A stretch of DNA of 64,000 nucleotides. It comes from an uncultured Sphingomonadaceae bacterium. Its GTDB lineage: Bacteria; Pseudomonadota; Alphaproteobacteria; Sphingomonadales; Sphingomonadaceae. Below the pieces are notes generated by a model that saw only the letters and a list, made by a program, of their open reading frames with translations, ran no database searches and was not told the DNA's origin. Shown here one piece after another: positions 50,172 to 59,174 of the stretch. Location of the stretch: the NCBI GenBank assembly GCA_937996655.1, contig CALKUK010000012.1, positions 372,001-436,000 of the forward strand, written 5' to 3'. The translations under genes and the position numbers were made by a program. How positions within the stretch are numbered: the stretch's first letter is position 1; each line of letters begins with the position of its first letter.

Positions 50172-51014
50172 TTAGCTCTTTCCTGCTCGCGCTAAGGTCA
50201 ACTTTGCCGCGATCTCGTGGCGGTCAGAAGCGTAGTGAGCGCGTCGATGATCGTCGGCGCAGATGGCAACGACATTGCTGTCGATGTCTTTCCCGCCTTC
50301 GGACAGCGGCACAATGTGGTGAGTTTCAACATAGATTGCTCCACTCGCCATCCGAAAGCCGCTCTGGCCGCACAATTCGCACTTGCCATTGGACCGAGCC
50401 CGCACCCGCTGTCTTACGGCGGGGTCCCTAACGTAGATTGTAGACGTTACCTGCGCCCGCTTTTGATCGGCCTTTTCTGCTTGGTTGATGTCAAATTGAT
50501 CTACGAATTTTTGTTCTAGTATCCCCCGTGTTAACTCACATTCGCCGGTGTTCCAATCGTACTTTGTGATCGACCAAGGCTTTGGATCAAGCTTTCGGTT
50601 TATAACTTTTGAAGCCCGCAATTCCGGGTCATTCCGGTCACGCATATCGCCATCTATTACAATCACTCTGACGGGTAAATTTTCACGCAGCGCTACTTGT
50701 AAAGACTCGTCGAGCCTTCTTGCTCGTACTGCCCAAGAAGTTTTGTGCGTAACTGTACGATGGTATTCCGCATCAGCGCGGAAGTTATTTTTTTGGAATA
50801 TTCGAGCTCCTTCCTCTCGCATAGCGGCGTACCAGAGATTTAGGATCACAAAATGACCAGTTTGAATAAAAGACCATTCGTAACAGTATTTCGGGTTCGC
50901 TTTAAAACCACGCGGATCGTTGGAGCTGCCGATCCAGTCGGAAACATCAAATCCTGCCTCTTCGACAAGGTCGAATATCTTGAGACGATGGATGGGTTTG
51001 ATTTCTGTGAACAT
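50172..51014 (-). CDS. HNH endonuclease of a small AT-richer islet
   Basis: Protein of 280 residues with a C-terminal HNH nuclease: Cys-x2-Cys (CELC), YVETHHIVPLSEGG with the catalytic His pair, NVVAICADDHRRAH. The N-terminal 170 residues (IKPIHRLKIFDLVEEAGFDVSDWI, then NPKYCYEWSFIQTGHFVILNLWY) form an unknown domain that could recognise DNA. Codons are visibly AT-richer than in neighbouring genes, and 170 bp of AT-rich DNA lie upstream, so recent acquisition is likely. It may be a defence or homing-type nuclease; no modification gene accompanies it. Confidence 0.82.
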   Translation of the reverse strand: MFTEIKPIHRLKIFDLVEEAGFDVSDWIGSSNDPRGFKANPKYCYEWSFIQTGHFVILNLWYAAMREEGARIFQKNNFRADAEYHRTVTHKTSWAVRARRLDESLQVALRENLPVRVIVIDGDMRDRNDPELRASKVINRKLDPKPWSITKYDWNTGECELTRGILEQKFVDQFDINQAEKADQKRAQVTSTIYVRDPAVRQRVRARSNGKCELCGQSGFRMASGAIYVETHHIVPLSEGGKDIDSNVVAICADDHRRAHYASDRHEIAAKLTLARAGKS

Positions 51015-51181
51015 TAAATCATCTCTCAGAACTTTCGCGGTATATCAGAGATAATTCAATGAAACAAACCCAAAATATAACAAAAATTTGAATATACGGC
51101 GAGCGTTAGTAGTCGTATTACGACGCTTGTAACGGTATACAACCAAGAATTTTCAGAATCCTTCTCTAGCGGCAGATCGAA
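51015..51181. other. AT-rich intergenic DNA of the HNH islet
   Basis: About 167 bp, far more A/T-rich than the rest of the window, with runs such as AAAAATTTGAATATA. It holds the HNH promoter. No direct repeats, tRNA or integrase marks an insertion boundary that I can see. Confidence 0.6.
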
Positions 51182-51628
51182 TCATCCCCTAACCGACTCG
51201 CCTAAGAACCACGCCCGGCGCTCTGCTTCATCGGTCCAAGTGTCCACCACGCCGGACGTTGCATTGTCCTTGGCCTCATCCACCAAGTCCTTCACTTCCT
51301 TCAGGTTTTTCACCAGCGCGAGGTTGTCGTCGCGCAGTTCGGAGAGCATCGCCTTGGCGTCGAGGTTGGTCTTGTCATTGTCCTTGATGCGGGACAGGCG
51401 GCTGACTTCGCCGATGCTGTGCAGCGTCACCGCATCCTGTTTGCGGACGCGTTCGGCGATGAGGTCGGTTGTGGCGATAATCTCGGCAGCCTGTTCATCC
51501 AGCAGCAGATGAAAATCGCGGAAGTGCGGGCCGGAGACATGCCAGTGGAAATTCTTTGTCTTCATGTAGAGCGCGAAATAGTCCGCCAGAACAGTGTTGA
51601 GTGCGTCGATATGTGTGCGGTTGGGCAT
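51182..51628 (-). CDS. dps: Dps ferritin-like DNA-protection protein
   Basis: Ferritin-like mini-cage protein of 148 residues. The ferroxidase-site residues are in LYMKTKNFHWHVSGPHFRDFHLLLDEQAAEI, the Dps signature KNFHWHVxGPxFxxxHxxxDE with its His, Asp and Glu. It oxidises and stores iron with hydrogen peroxide and, in some species, binds DNA. The long frame to 51844 is not the gene; ATG 51628 has a GAAGGAGGA ribosome binding site. Confidence 0.95.
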   Translation of the reverse strand: MPNRTHIDALNTVLADYFALYMKTKNFHWHVSGPHFRDFHLLLDEQAAEIIATTDLIAERVRKQDAVTLHSIGEVSRLSRIKDNDKTNLDAKAMLSELRDDNLALVKNLKEVKDLVDEAKDNATSGVVDTWTDEAERRAWFLGESVRG

Positions 51629-51717
51629 GGGGTGTCCTCCTTCAGACTGTGTTTGAAGGTATAACGCAGTTGACCGCCCTCGTGTTGCGAAGCCTCTTTG
51701 TCTGACTGATCGCTTTT

Positions 51718-52266
51718 TTAGATGAGTTGGAGCGCATGGAGCGCGGACCAAAGGCCGGTGAGCAGCAAAAGCCCGCCGGATGCGCGGCGCAGCGTGAGGA
51801 GCGGCAGGCGGCGGAAGCCCTTGTCGAGCAGCAGAGGCAGGCACCCTGCCGCAATCACGCCTGCCAAGCCGCCCAGCGCTGCCAGCACCGGGGCATTGCC
51901 GCGCGCTGCAAAGGCAAAGACGATGAACTGGCTATTGTCGCCCAATTGCGTCGCGAGATAGCGCCAGAGCGGCGCGCCCTTGGGCGGTTCGCTCAACGGG
52001 TCTGCCTTGGGGCGGATGAGGAGGGTGCCACCGGTGAGGATCAAAGCGAGACCCAAAAGCAGGGTGCGCGCCTCATAGGTGACGAGGCGGGCCATCCAGG
52101 CACCGCCTATAGCCCCGATGGCGAGGCTGAGTGTTGTGGAGATCAGGAGCGCGGCCAACAGGCCCCAAGCGGGGCGTGTGACGGCATAGCTTTCTGTCGT
52201 GACGGCAACCCGCCCTGCCATCTCGGCCAGCAGGCAGGCGACAAGCGCCGGAAGAAGGGCCTCCAC
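51718..52266 (-). CDS. TMEM165/GDT1-like membrane protein (degenerate motifs)
   Basis: Polytopic inner-membrane protein of 182 residues with six hydrophobic segments in two halves, as in the UPF0016/GDT1 family of Mn2+/Ca2+ transporters. The paired E-x-G-D-[KR]-[TS] motifs are altered: the first reads EMAGRVAV and the second QLGDNSQF. Loss of the acidic residues would change cation handling. Probable GTG start at 52266; only 6 nt separate it from the upstream gene. Confidence 0.7.
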   Translation of the reverse strand: MEALLPALVACLLAEMAGRVAVTTESYAVTRPAWGLLAALLISTTLSLAIGAIGGAWMARLVTYEARTLLLGLALILTGGTLLIRPKADPLSEPPKGAPLWRYLATQLGDNSQFIVFAFAARGNAPVLAALGGLAGVIAAGCLPLLLDKGFRRLPLLTLRRASGGLLLLTGLWSALHALQLI

Positions 52267-52272
52267 CCGCGC

Positions 52273-52626
52273 TTAGCCGTGAAAGCGCTGGCCCAGAGCC
52301 GCAAGGTAGAGCCCCGACATATCTGCGCTGCCCTTCGTGCCGTCACCGGTATCGAGGTGGACGGCATCGCGCATCGCCTCCAGAAAGGGGCGGGCGGTAA
52401 TCGCGCCGTCGGCTTCACCCAGCCGGTTTTCAAGTACATGGGCCAAGTGGGCGACGGTGGCGAGGCCATGTTCGGTCGCGGCGCGCCGGATATCGTCAAT
52501 TTCCCCTGCAATGCGGTGCGCGGGCCAGCCGGACAGGCTGCGCGTCACAGCATCGATGCGGTCGGCAATGTGCGACCGGTGATGGAAGGTGGCATCAAGC
52601 CCGAATGTCTTTGGCGGCGTCGTCAT
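52273..52626 (-). CDS. Small helical hypothetical protein
   Basis: Soluble, helix-rich protein of 117 residues (DDIRRAATEHGLATVAHLAHVLENRLGEA) without signal peptide. I do not recognise a family. It precedes the GDT1-like gene by 6 nt and is probably co-transcribed with it. ATG 52626 is the only reasonable start. Confidence 0.65.
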   Translation of the reverse strand: MTTPPKTFGLDATFHHRSHIADRIDAVTRSLSGWPAHRIAGEIDDIRRAATEHGLATVAHLAHVLENRLGEADGAITARPFLEAMRDAVHLDTGDGTKGSADMSGLYLAALGQRFHG

Positions 52627-52802
52627 GGGCAGTCCCCTGTTCGGCCTTGAACCTTAACTACAGGGTGTTACGAGGCCGTTACCGGCGCATGGATTGCGTG
52701 TCAGGCGCGGGGCGCGCTTGACAAACAGGTCATCCTCGACCATTTGCCGCGCCTTACCGCGTTTCCGCGCGATTCCATATTAGCTACAAGGGTTTTAGGG
52801 TC

Positions 52803-52970
52803 ATGGCCAAGCCGACCACAGTCAAGATCAAGCTCGTCAGCTCGGCCGACACGGGTTTCTTCTACGTTACGAAGAAGAATCCGCGCACCCAGACCGAGAA
52901 GATGTCCTTCCGTAAATACGATCCCGTCGTGCGCAAGCATGTCGAGTTCAAGGAAGCGAAGATCAAGTAA
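52803..52970 (+). CDS. rpmG: 50S ribosomal protein L33
   Basis: Ribosomal protein L33 of 55 residues, beginning MAKPTTVKIKLVSSADTGFF and ending RKHVEFKEAKIK. It is the zinc-free type: no Cys pairs. Internal YVTKKNPRTQTEKMSFRKYDP is the conserved core. Confidence 0.95.
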   Translation: MAKPTTVKIKLVSSADTGFFYVTKKNPRTQTEKMSFRKYDPVVRKHVEFKEAKIK

Positions 52971-53018
52971 GCCGCGCCGGGCGCGCTTTCGCGTCCCCGC
53001 TGTTTGCTTTTTTCCGAC

Positions 53019-53408
53019 TCAATGAAGCGCCCGGGCGTCCGCCAGTTCGGACAGCTCGTCGATGCTCTGCATGAATCGCGCAAGCGTGATCGGCTTTGAG
53101 ACGAAGGCGTCTGCGCCGGCTTCCCGGATGCGGTCCTCATCCCCTTTTCCGGCATAGGCCGTGACAGCCATGATCGGCGTGGGGCGCAGAACAACATCGC
53201 GCCGCACCGCCTCGATCAGCTCCAGGCCGCTCACATGCGGCATCTGAATATCCATCACGATCAAGTCCGGGCGTGTCAGCTGCGCACGCTCCAGCGCCTC
53301 GCGCGCGTCGCGCACGGGCTCTGCCTCATGTCCATGCGCCCGCAACAGGTCGCAAAAAAGTTTGAGGTTGAGTTCGTTGTCCTCGACAACGAGCACCCTT
53401 TTTGTCAC
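53019..53408 (-). CDS. divK: Single-domain response regulator DivK
   Basis: Stand-alone receiver domain of 129 residues that resembles DivK, a cell-polarity and cell-cycle regulator of alphaproteobacteria. Acidic pocket VEDNELN, phosphoacceptor Asp in LIVMDIQMP, Thr in VTAYAG and Lys in VSKPI are all present. GTG 53408 gives TKRVLVVEDNE, the usual DivK start; GTG 53423 is an alternative. Divergent from the DUF3572 gene, with only 46 bp between starts. Confidence 0.9.
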   Translation of the reverse strand: MTKRVLVVEDNELNLKLFCDLLRAHGHEAEPVRDAREALERAQLTRPDLIVMDIQMPHVSGLELIEAVRRDVVLRPTPIMAVTAYAGKGDEDRIREAGADAFVSKPITLARFMQSIDELSELADARALH

Positions 53409-53454
53409 CGCACATTCTCGCACAAATCTTATTTTATCGGCTTATTGGTACCCC

Positions 53455-53727
53455 ATGCGTCGGCGTGAAACAAATGAACAAGAATTAAGCACGCTGGCCC
53501 TCCAGGCGCTCGTCTGGGTGTTGGGGGAGGATAACCGGGCGCAGCGTTTCCTCTCGCTCACCGGGCTGGAGCCGGATGATCTGCGCGCGCGTCTTGCCGA
53601 CCCCGATATGCACGAAGCGATCCGTCAATTCCTTGAAGGCCATCAGCCCGATCTCCTCGCCTGTGCCGCGGCACTGGGCGTGAAACCGGAACTGCTCCTT
53701 CCCGAACCGAAAGAACATTGGGCATGA
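53455..53727 (+). CDS. DUF3572 protein
   Basis: Small acidic helical protein of 90 residues matching DUF3572 (LALQALVWVLGEDNRAQRFLSLTGL, about 13-37), a family commonly found beside divK in alphaproteobacteria. Function unknown. The long frame from 53362 is a divK shadow; ATG 53455 starts the family. The stop overlaps the HAD gene (ATGA). Confidence 0.82.
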   Translation: MRRRETNEQELSTLALQALVWVLGEDNRAQRFLSLTGLEPDDLRARLADPDMHEAIRQFLEGHQPDLLACAAALGVKPELLLPEPKEHWA

Positions 53728-54353
53728 GCCGTCCGCTTTTGATAACCGACTGTGATGAAGTGTTGTTGCACATGGTCGTCCCCTTCGCTGAATGGCTGGA
53801 CGAGGCGCATCACATTCACTTCGACGTCGACAGTGGTGATTTTGTCAACGCGCTGCGCCACAAGGCGACGGGGCTTGCCTTGGGCCATGAAGAAATCTGG
53901 CCGCTGCTGCGCGGTTTCTTTGCGACCGAAATGCACCGGCAATATCCCATCGACGGCGCGCTGGAGGCGATCCACGACATCGCCAAGGTCGCGGACGTCA
54001 TCGTGCTCACCAATCTCAATGATGAAGAGCGTGACGGGCGCATTCACCAGCTGCGGGAGGTTGGGGTGGAATTCCCCGTCTTCACCAATCAGGGCGGGAA
54101 AGGGCCGCTGCTCACGCGGCTCGTGGCCGACTATCGCCCCACGGTCACGGTGTTCGTCGATGATTTGGGGCATAATCACAGCTCGGTTGCAGAACATGCG
54201 CCCGATGTCTGGCGCCTCCACATGGTCGGGGAACCGCGTCTGCAAAAGCGCATCAAGCCGCACCATGACGCGCACGCCCGCATTGACGATTGGGCAAGCG
54301 CACGTCAGTGGATACTTGAACGCTTCGAAGGAGATGCTGCTGATGGCGCATGA
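53724..54353 (+). CDS. HAD-like hydrolase
   Basis: Haloacid-dehalogenase-type protein of 209 residues: the start motif ITDCDEVLLHMV has DxDxV with both aspartates, motif II Thr in VLTNLNDE, and motif IV VFVDDLGHN. It belongs to the small-molecule phosphatase part of the superfamily, with substrate unknown. It starts in the DUF3572 stop and ends overlapping ridA by 11 nt, second in an overlapping gene run. Confidence 0.8.
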   Translation: MSRPLLITDCDEVLLHMVVPFAEWLDEAHHIHFDVDSGDFVNALRHKATGLALGHEEIWPLLRGFFATEMHRQYPIDGALEAIHDIAKVADVIVLTNLNDEERDGRIHQLREVGVEFPVFTNQGGKGPLLTRLVADYRPTVTVFVDDLGHNHSSVAEHAPDVWRLHMVGEPRLQKRIKPHHDAHARIDDWASARQWILERFEGDAADGA

Positions 54354-54864
54354 TCTCACCCCGCTCAAAACGGTCAATCCGGAAAAGAAAGCTACGATTG
54401 TGGAAACACCTGCCCAGCGCCTCGCCACCCTTGGCATCACGCTGCCCGAACCCGCGGCCCCGATTGCCGCCTATGTGCCAACCGTTGAAGTGAATGGCTT
54501 GCTCCATATTTCGGGCCAGCTGCCGTTCGACAAAGGTGAGATCATGGTTGGCCGGATCGGCGAAGATCGCGACGCAGCCTATGGGCAGGCCGCCGCGCGT
54601 GCATGTGGCATCATGCTGATCGCGCAGATGCAGGCCGCGCTCGGCTCGCTCGACCGCGTGGCGCGCATCGTGAAACTTAATGTCTTCATCAATTCGGAGG
54701 GTCGCTTTACCGATCAGCCGTCGGTCGCCAATGGCGCGTCCAACCTGATGATTGATGTGTTCGGCGACGATGGTCGTCATGCCCGCTCTGCCGTCGGTGT
54801 GCCGGTGTTGCCGCGTGGTGCTGCTGTGGAGGTAGATGCTGTTGTCGCTGTTCGGCCCGCTTGA
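54343..54864 (+). CDS. RidA/YjgF-family protein
   Basis: RidA-fold protein of 173 residues, with the core LLHISGQLPFDKGEIMVGRIG, GSLDRVARIVKLNVFINSE and RSAVGVPVLPRGAAVEVDAVVAV, including the Arg of the imine-binding site. It has an N-terminal extension of about 35 residues compared with 128-residue RidA, as in the long alphaproteobacterial group. These proteins hydrolyse reactive imines/enamines; this subgroup is not characterised. ATG 54343 has AGGAG nine bases upstream. Confidence 0.88.
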   Translation: MAHDLTPLKTVNPEKKATIVETPAQRLATLGITLPEPAAPIAAYVPTVEVNGLLHISGQLPFDKGEIMVGRIGEDRDAAYGQAAARACGIMLIAQMQAALGSLDRVARIVKLNVFINSEGRFTDQPSVANGASNLMIDVFGDDGRHARSAVGVPVLPRGAAVEVDAVVAVRPA

Positions 54865-55615
54865 CGATCTGATCTCCCCGGCGCCAGAGGCTGCGCGCGT
54901 CGCGTTTCTGCGCGCGCGTCCCTTCGCCCATCGCGGGCTGCACGGCCCGGGCGTTCTGGAAAATAGCCGGGCGGCGTTCTCGGCTGCTGTCGATGGCGGC
55001 TTCGGCATCGAACTCGATGTTCAGGCCAGCCGTGAGGGAGAGGCATTTGTCTTTCACGACAGTGAACTGGACCGTCTGGCAGACGCCACCGGCTCCTTCG
55101 CGGCGTTGCGCGGGGTTGAGCTGGAAAAGATCCGGCTGAAGGGCTGCGACGAGACGATCCCGCGCCTGTCCGAGATTTTGGACCTTGTGGCTGGGCGGGC
55201 GCCCATCCTCATCGAAGTCAAAATCGAAAAAGGCCCGGTTGGCGTGCTGTGCCTCGCCGTCCGGCGCGCACTTGAAGGATATAATGGCCCCGTCGCCATC
55301 ATGTCGTTCCACCCTGATGTTGGCCGTTGGTTCCATGAACATGCCCCACGCATCGTGCGAGGCATGGTGATTACCGAGCAGGAGGCCTCTGCCCTCCCCG
55401 ATAAGTGGCGACAGGCGGTTGAACGCCAGATTGGCCTGTGGCGGGCAAAGCCGGATTTCCTTGCTTACGATGTCAGCGACTTCCCCTCACGCTTTGCCGG
55501 AGGACAGCGCAAGCGCGGCCTGCCGGTGTTGACCTGGACAGTCCGCACGCCGGAACAAGAAGCGGTCGCAGCGCGCTATGCCGATGAAATCATCTTTGAA
55601 AAGCCGCCCGAATGA
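54836..55615 (+). CDS. Glycerophosphodiester phosphodiesterase
   Basis: GDPD-family TIM-barrel enzyme of 259 residues. The catalytic parts are FAHRGLHGP, LENSRAAF, ELDVQAS and FHDSEL with the metal-binding Glu/Asp and His, and LIEVKIE. It hydrolyses deacylated phospholipids to glycerol-3-phosphate plus an alcohol. No signal peptide, so it is cytoplasmic. The start overlaps ridA by 29 nt, the stop overlaps the FemAB-like gene by 4 nt (ATGA). Confidence 0.9.
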   Translation: MLLSLFGPLDDLISPAPEAARVAFLRARPFAHRGLHGPGVLENSRAAFSAAVDGGFGIELDVQASREGEAFVFHDSELDRLADATGSFAALRGVELEKIRLKGCDETIPRLSEILDLVAGRAPILIEVKIEKGPVGVLCLAVRRALEGYNGPVAIMSFHPDVGRWFHEHAPRIVRGMVITEQEASALPDKWRQAVERQIGLWRAKPDFLAYDVSDFPSRFAGGQRKRGLPVLTWTVRTPEQEAVAARYADEIIFEKPPE

Positions 55616-56763
55616 CAGACCCGACGCGCGGGGGGGCTATTCATGCAAAAGTCGCCGCGGGTGTAGTGGACATCCCTTCTGAGGATTGGGACTCCTGTGC
55701 CGGACGCGGCAATCCCTTTGTCGGCCATGCTTTTCTGGCAGCACTAGAAGCATCGGGGAGTGTGGGCGCGGGGACAGGCTGGCAGCCGGCGCCGATCCTT
55801 GTCGAAGATGCCGAGGGAAGGACGGCTGGTGCCATGCCCGCTTATGTGAAGGGGCATAGCCAGGGCGAATATGTGTTTGATCATAGCTGGGCAGATGCCT
55901 GGCAGCGGGCCGGTGGGCGTTATTATCCCAAGCTTCAGATCGCCGCACCCTTTACGCCTGTGCCCGGGCCGCGCCTGCTGTCGCAGGACATGGCGGTGAT
56001 GCATCATCTGATCGCCGCAGCAGAGGCCATTACGGACCGAAATGGCCTCTCATCGGCCCATGCGACCTTTGTTGAGGAGGCGCAGTTGCCCTTCTTCAAG
56101 GATGCCGGCTGGTTGCTGCGCGAAGGCATCCAATATCACTGGTTCAACAATGGCTATGAAAGCTTTGAAGACTTTCTCGGCGCACTCTCCTCCCGCAAGC
56201 GCAAGGCGATCCGCAAGGAGCGGGCGGCGGCGCAGGAGAATGTGACCATCAGGTCGCTTAAGGGTTCAGAGATTGAGGAGCGCCATTGGGATGCGTTCTG
56301 GCATTTCTATCAGGATACGGGCGCGCGCAAATGGGGGCGGCCTTATCTGGAACGCAGCTTCTTTTCGATCATCGGGGAGACGATGCGCGATGACATCATC
56401 CTCTACCTTGCAGAAATTGATGGCAAGCCGATCGCAGGGGCGCTGAATTTTTTGGGGAGCGAGGCGCTTTACGGCCGCTATTGGGGGTGCACGGTGGACG
56501 TGCCGTTCCTGCACTTTGAACTTTGTTACTATCGCGCCATTGAGACCGCGATTGAACTGGGCCTGTCCCGCGTAGAAGCCGGGGCCCAAGGGGAGCATAA
56601 GCTGGCCCGAGGCTATGTCGCAACACCAACCTGGTCTGCCCATTACATCCCGGATGCGGGCTTTCGGGCGGCGGTGTCCGACTTTCTCGATCGCGAGCGC
56701 CGCGCCGTGGAGAACGAGATTGCGTTCCTTGGCGACGTCACCCCATTCAAGAAATCGGGTTAG
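55612..56763 (+). CDS. FemAB-like/GNAT acyltransferase (DUF482)
   Basis: Protein of 383 residues of the DUF482/FemAB-like GNAT family (COG3146), with PFVGHAFLAALEASGSVG near the N-terminus, SSRKRKAIRKERAAA (about 196-210) and the C-terminal GNAT part LYLAEIDGKPIAGALNFLGSEALYGRYWGC. Members are proposed to transfer amino acids or acyl groups onto envelope components but are not characterised. Last gene of the DUF3572-HAD-ridA-GDPD run. Its TAG overlaps the TAA of the next, convergent gene by 4 nt. Confidence 0.85.
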   Translation: MTDPTRGGAIHAKVAAGVVDIPSEDWDSCAGRGNPFVGHAFLAALEASGSVGAGTGWQPAPILVEDAEGRTAGAMPAYVKGHSQGEYVFDHSWADAWQRAGGRYYPKLQIAAPFTPVPGPRLLSQDMAVMHHLIAAAEAITDRNGLSSAHATFVEEAQLPFFKDAGWLLREGIQYHWFNNGYESFEDFLGALSSRKRKAIRKERAAAQENVTIRSLKGSEIEERHWDAFWHFYQDTGARKWGRPYLERSFFSIIGETMRDDIILYLAEIDGKPIAGALNFLGSEALYGRYWGCTVDVPFLHFELCYYRAIETAIELGLSRVEAGAQGEHKLARGYVATPTWSAHYIPDAGFRAAVSDFLDRERRAVENEIAFLGDVTPFKKSG

Positions 56764-57056
56764 GCGGCGCGGCGGGTGGTTTCCATCAGCCAGGCCCGCG
56801 CCTGACGCTGGGCTTCGGCAATTTCGCGTGCCGTCATTTCAAAGGAGATATCCGCACGGCATTGCTGGCTGCGCTCATCGCCAGACATAGCGCCGAGATT
56901 GAACCATTTATGGGCCTGGATCAGATCGACATCCACTCCATCCATTCCGGAGGAATAGGCGACACCCAATTCAAAGCAGGCATCCGGGTTCCCCTGAGCG
57001 GCATCGGCGAGCCGTGTTTCCAAGAGAAACTGCGCGTTTCTGAAGCTATTTGCCAT
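56760..57056 (-). CDS. Sel1-repeat protein
   Basis: Small protein of 98 residues with one or two Sel1-like helical repeats: QGNPDACFELGVAYSSG and the following VDLIQAHKWFNLGAMSG, matching the AHKWFNLAA repeat signature. Likely a protein-interaction module of unknown partner. No signal peptide. ATG 57056 starts the repeat unit; an earlier ATG at 57080 has no support. Confidence 0.75.
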   Translation of the reverse strand: MANSFRNAQFLLETRLADAAQGNPDACFELGVAYSSGMDGVDVDLIQAHKWFNLGAMSGDERSQQCRADISFEMTAREIAEAQRQARAWLMETTRRAA

Positions 57057-57153
57057 GATCTTAACCCCCTGTGTTCCCAACTACAGAAGGGGTTCTCGCC
57101 AATATGGCTTAAAAAAATAGTTAACGCAGGCTTGGGTTTTTTTACGGAAGGGT

Positions 57154-58008
<855 letters not shown>

Positions 58009-58094
58009 CTGTTCACCTGCACGGTTAGAGAAATGGGGGACGCCGCGTCTAGCGATGTATGGCTGGACGAATCAAGGAAGGAAGTGAGTAATCT

Positions 58095-58895
58095 ATGTCC
58101 GGGGGCAAGCCGCACATCATCGTATTCGCCAATGAAAAGGGCGGTTCTGGTAAGTCGACAACGGCTGTGCACACGGCTGTCGCGCTCGCCGTTTCTGGGC
58201 ATAAGGTCGCCGCGATTGATCTCGATACACGGCAAAAGACGCTCGCCCGTTACCTTGAGAATCGCGAAGGCACGATGCGCCGGCGCAATGTTGCGCTCGC
58301 CATGCCCAAATATTCGGTGCTCGGCCTGATGACGGAAGCGGGGATCGATCAGGAGATCGCCCGCATGGGGCTCGGCCAGGATTTTGTGATCATCGATACG
58401 CCGGGCCGTGACGATCCCGTGGCGCGCGCCGCCATTGCCCGGGCGGACACGATCGTCACGCCGATCAATGACAGCTTTGTCGACCTTGATCTGATCGGTC
58501 AGGTCGATGCCGAAACCTTCAAGGTGAAGAAGCCGAGCTTTTACGCAGAACTCATCTGGGATCTTCGCAAGGTGCGGGCGCAGGCGGACAACGCGACGGT
58601 GGACTGGGTCGTCCTGCGCAACCGGCTGCAACATCTCGATGCGCACAATATGCGCCGCGTGGGGGCGGCTTTGGGCGAACTGTCCAAGCGGGTCGGCTTC
58701 CGCACGGTGCCGGGCCTTTCCGAACGCGTCATTTACCGTGAGCTTTTTCCCAAAGGGCTGACCCTGCTCGATAAGGGTGATCTGGGGGGCTTTTCCGTCA
58801 GCCATGTGGCGGCGCGGCAGGAGTTGCGGGAGATGATCTCCGCCTTTGCCTTGCCAACCCATGATGCCGCCCAGCGGGAATTGGCGCTCGCATGA
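58095..58895 (+). CDS. mipZ: Division-plane positioning ATPase MipZ
   Basis: ParA/MinD-family ATPase of 266 residues. The deviant Walker A is FANEKGGSGKSTTAVH (about 11-26), followed by DLDTRQKTLARYLENR, which is the MipZ switch region, and VIIDTPGRDD. MipZ forms bipolar gradients with ParB and inhibits FtsZ away from midcell in Caulobacter and related bacteria. The start is close to GGAAGGAAG. Its stop overlaps a membrane J-domain gene by 4 nt. Confidence 0.92.
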   Translation: MSGGKPHIIVFANEKGGSGKSTTAVHTAVALAVSGHKVAAIDLDTRQKTLARYLENREGTMRRRNVALAMPKYSVLGLMTEAGIDQEIARMGLGQDFVIIDTPGRDDPVARAAIARADTIVTPINDSFVDLDLIGQVDAETFKVKKPSFYAELIWDLRKVRAQADNATVDWVVLRNRLQHLDAHNMRRVGAALGELSKRVGFRTVPGLSERVIYRELFPKGLTLLDKGDLGGFSVSHVAARQELREMISAFALPTHDAAQRELALA

Positions 58896-59152
58896 TCAAG
58901 TTTCTGCTGTTCGTCGCGATCATCGGCATCATCATCTGGACAGCCAAAGGCGCGCTGCAGCCGAGCGGGAGCCTGTCGACAGACGAAGCGGCCAAGCTGC
59001 TCGGCATCGCGTCCGATGCCGATCTGGACACCGTGCTGGAAGCCCATAAGCGGCTGATCGCAAAGGTGCATCCGGATGCAGGTGGCAGTGCGGATCTGGC
59101 CGCGCGCGTCAATCAGGCGCGTGATGTCCTTTTGAAGCGTTTGGCCCGCTGA
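58892..59152 (+). CDS. Membrane-anchored J-domain protein
   Basis: Protein of 86 residues: one N-terminal transmembrane helix (about 2-18) followed by a J-domain with HPD at 60-62 (KVHPDAGGSADLAARVNQARD). This Tim14/Pam18-like layout fits a DnaK co-chaperone tethered to the inner membrane. It is coupled to mipZ by a 4-nt ATGA overlap. The partner Hsp70 and client are unknown. Confidence 0.85.
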   Translation: MIKFLLFVAIIGIIIWTAKGALQPSGSLSTDEAAKLLGIASDADLDTVLEAHKRLIAKVHPDAGGSADLAARVNQARDVLLKRLAR

Positions 59153-59174
59153 TCGCCGCGCACTGGCATCGCTG

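Noticed and set aside
57100..57145. A7/T7 tracts between the Sel1 gene and panC as a terminator
   Set aside because: There are A and T runs, but I could find no GC-rich stem between them.
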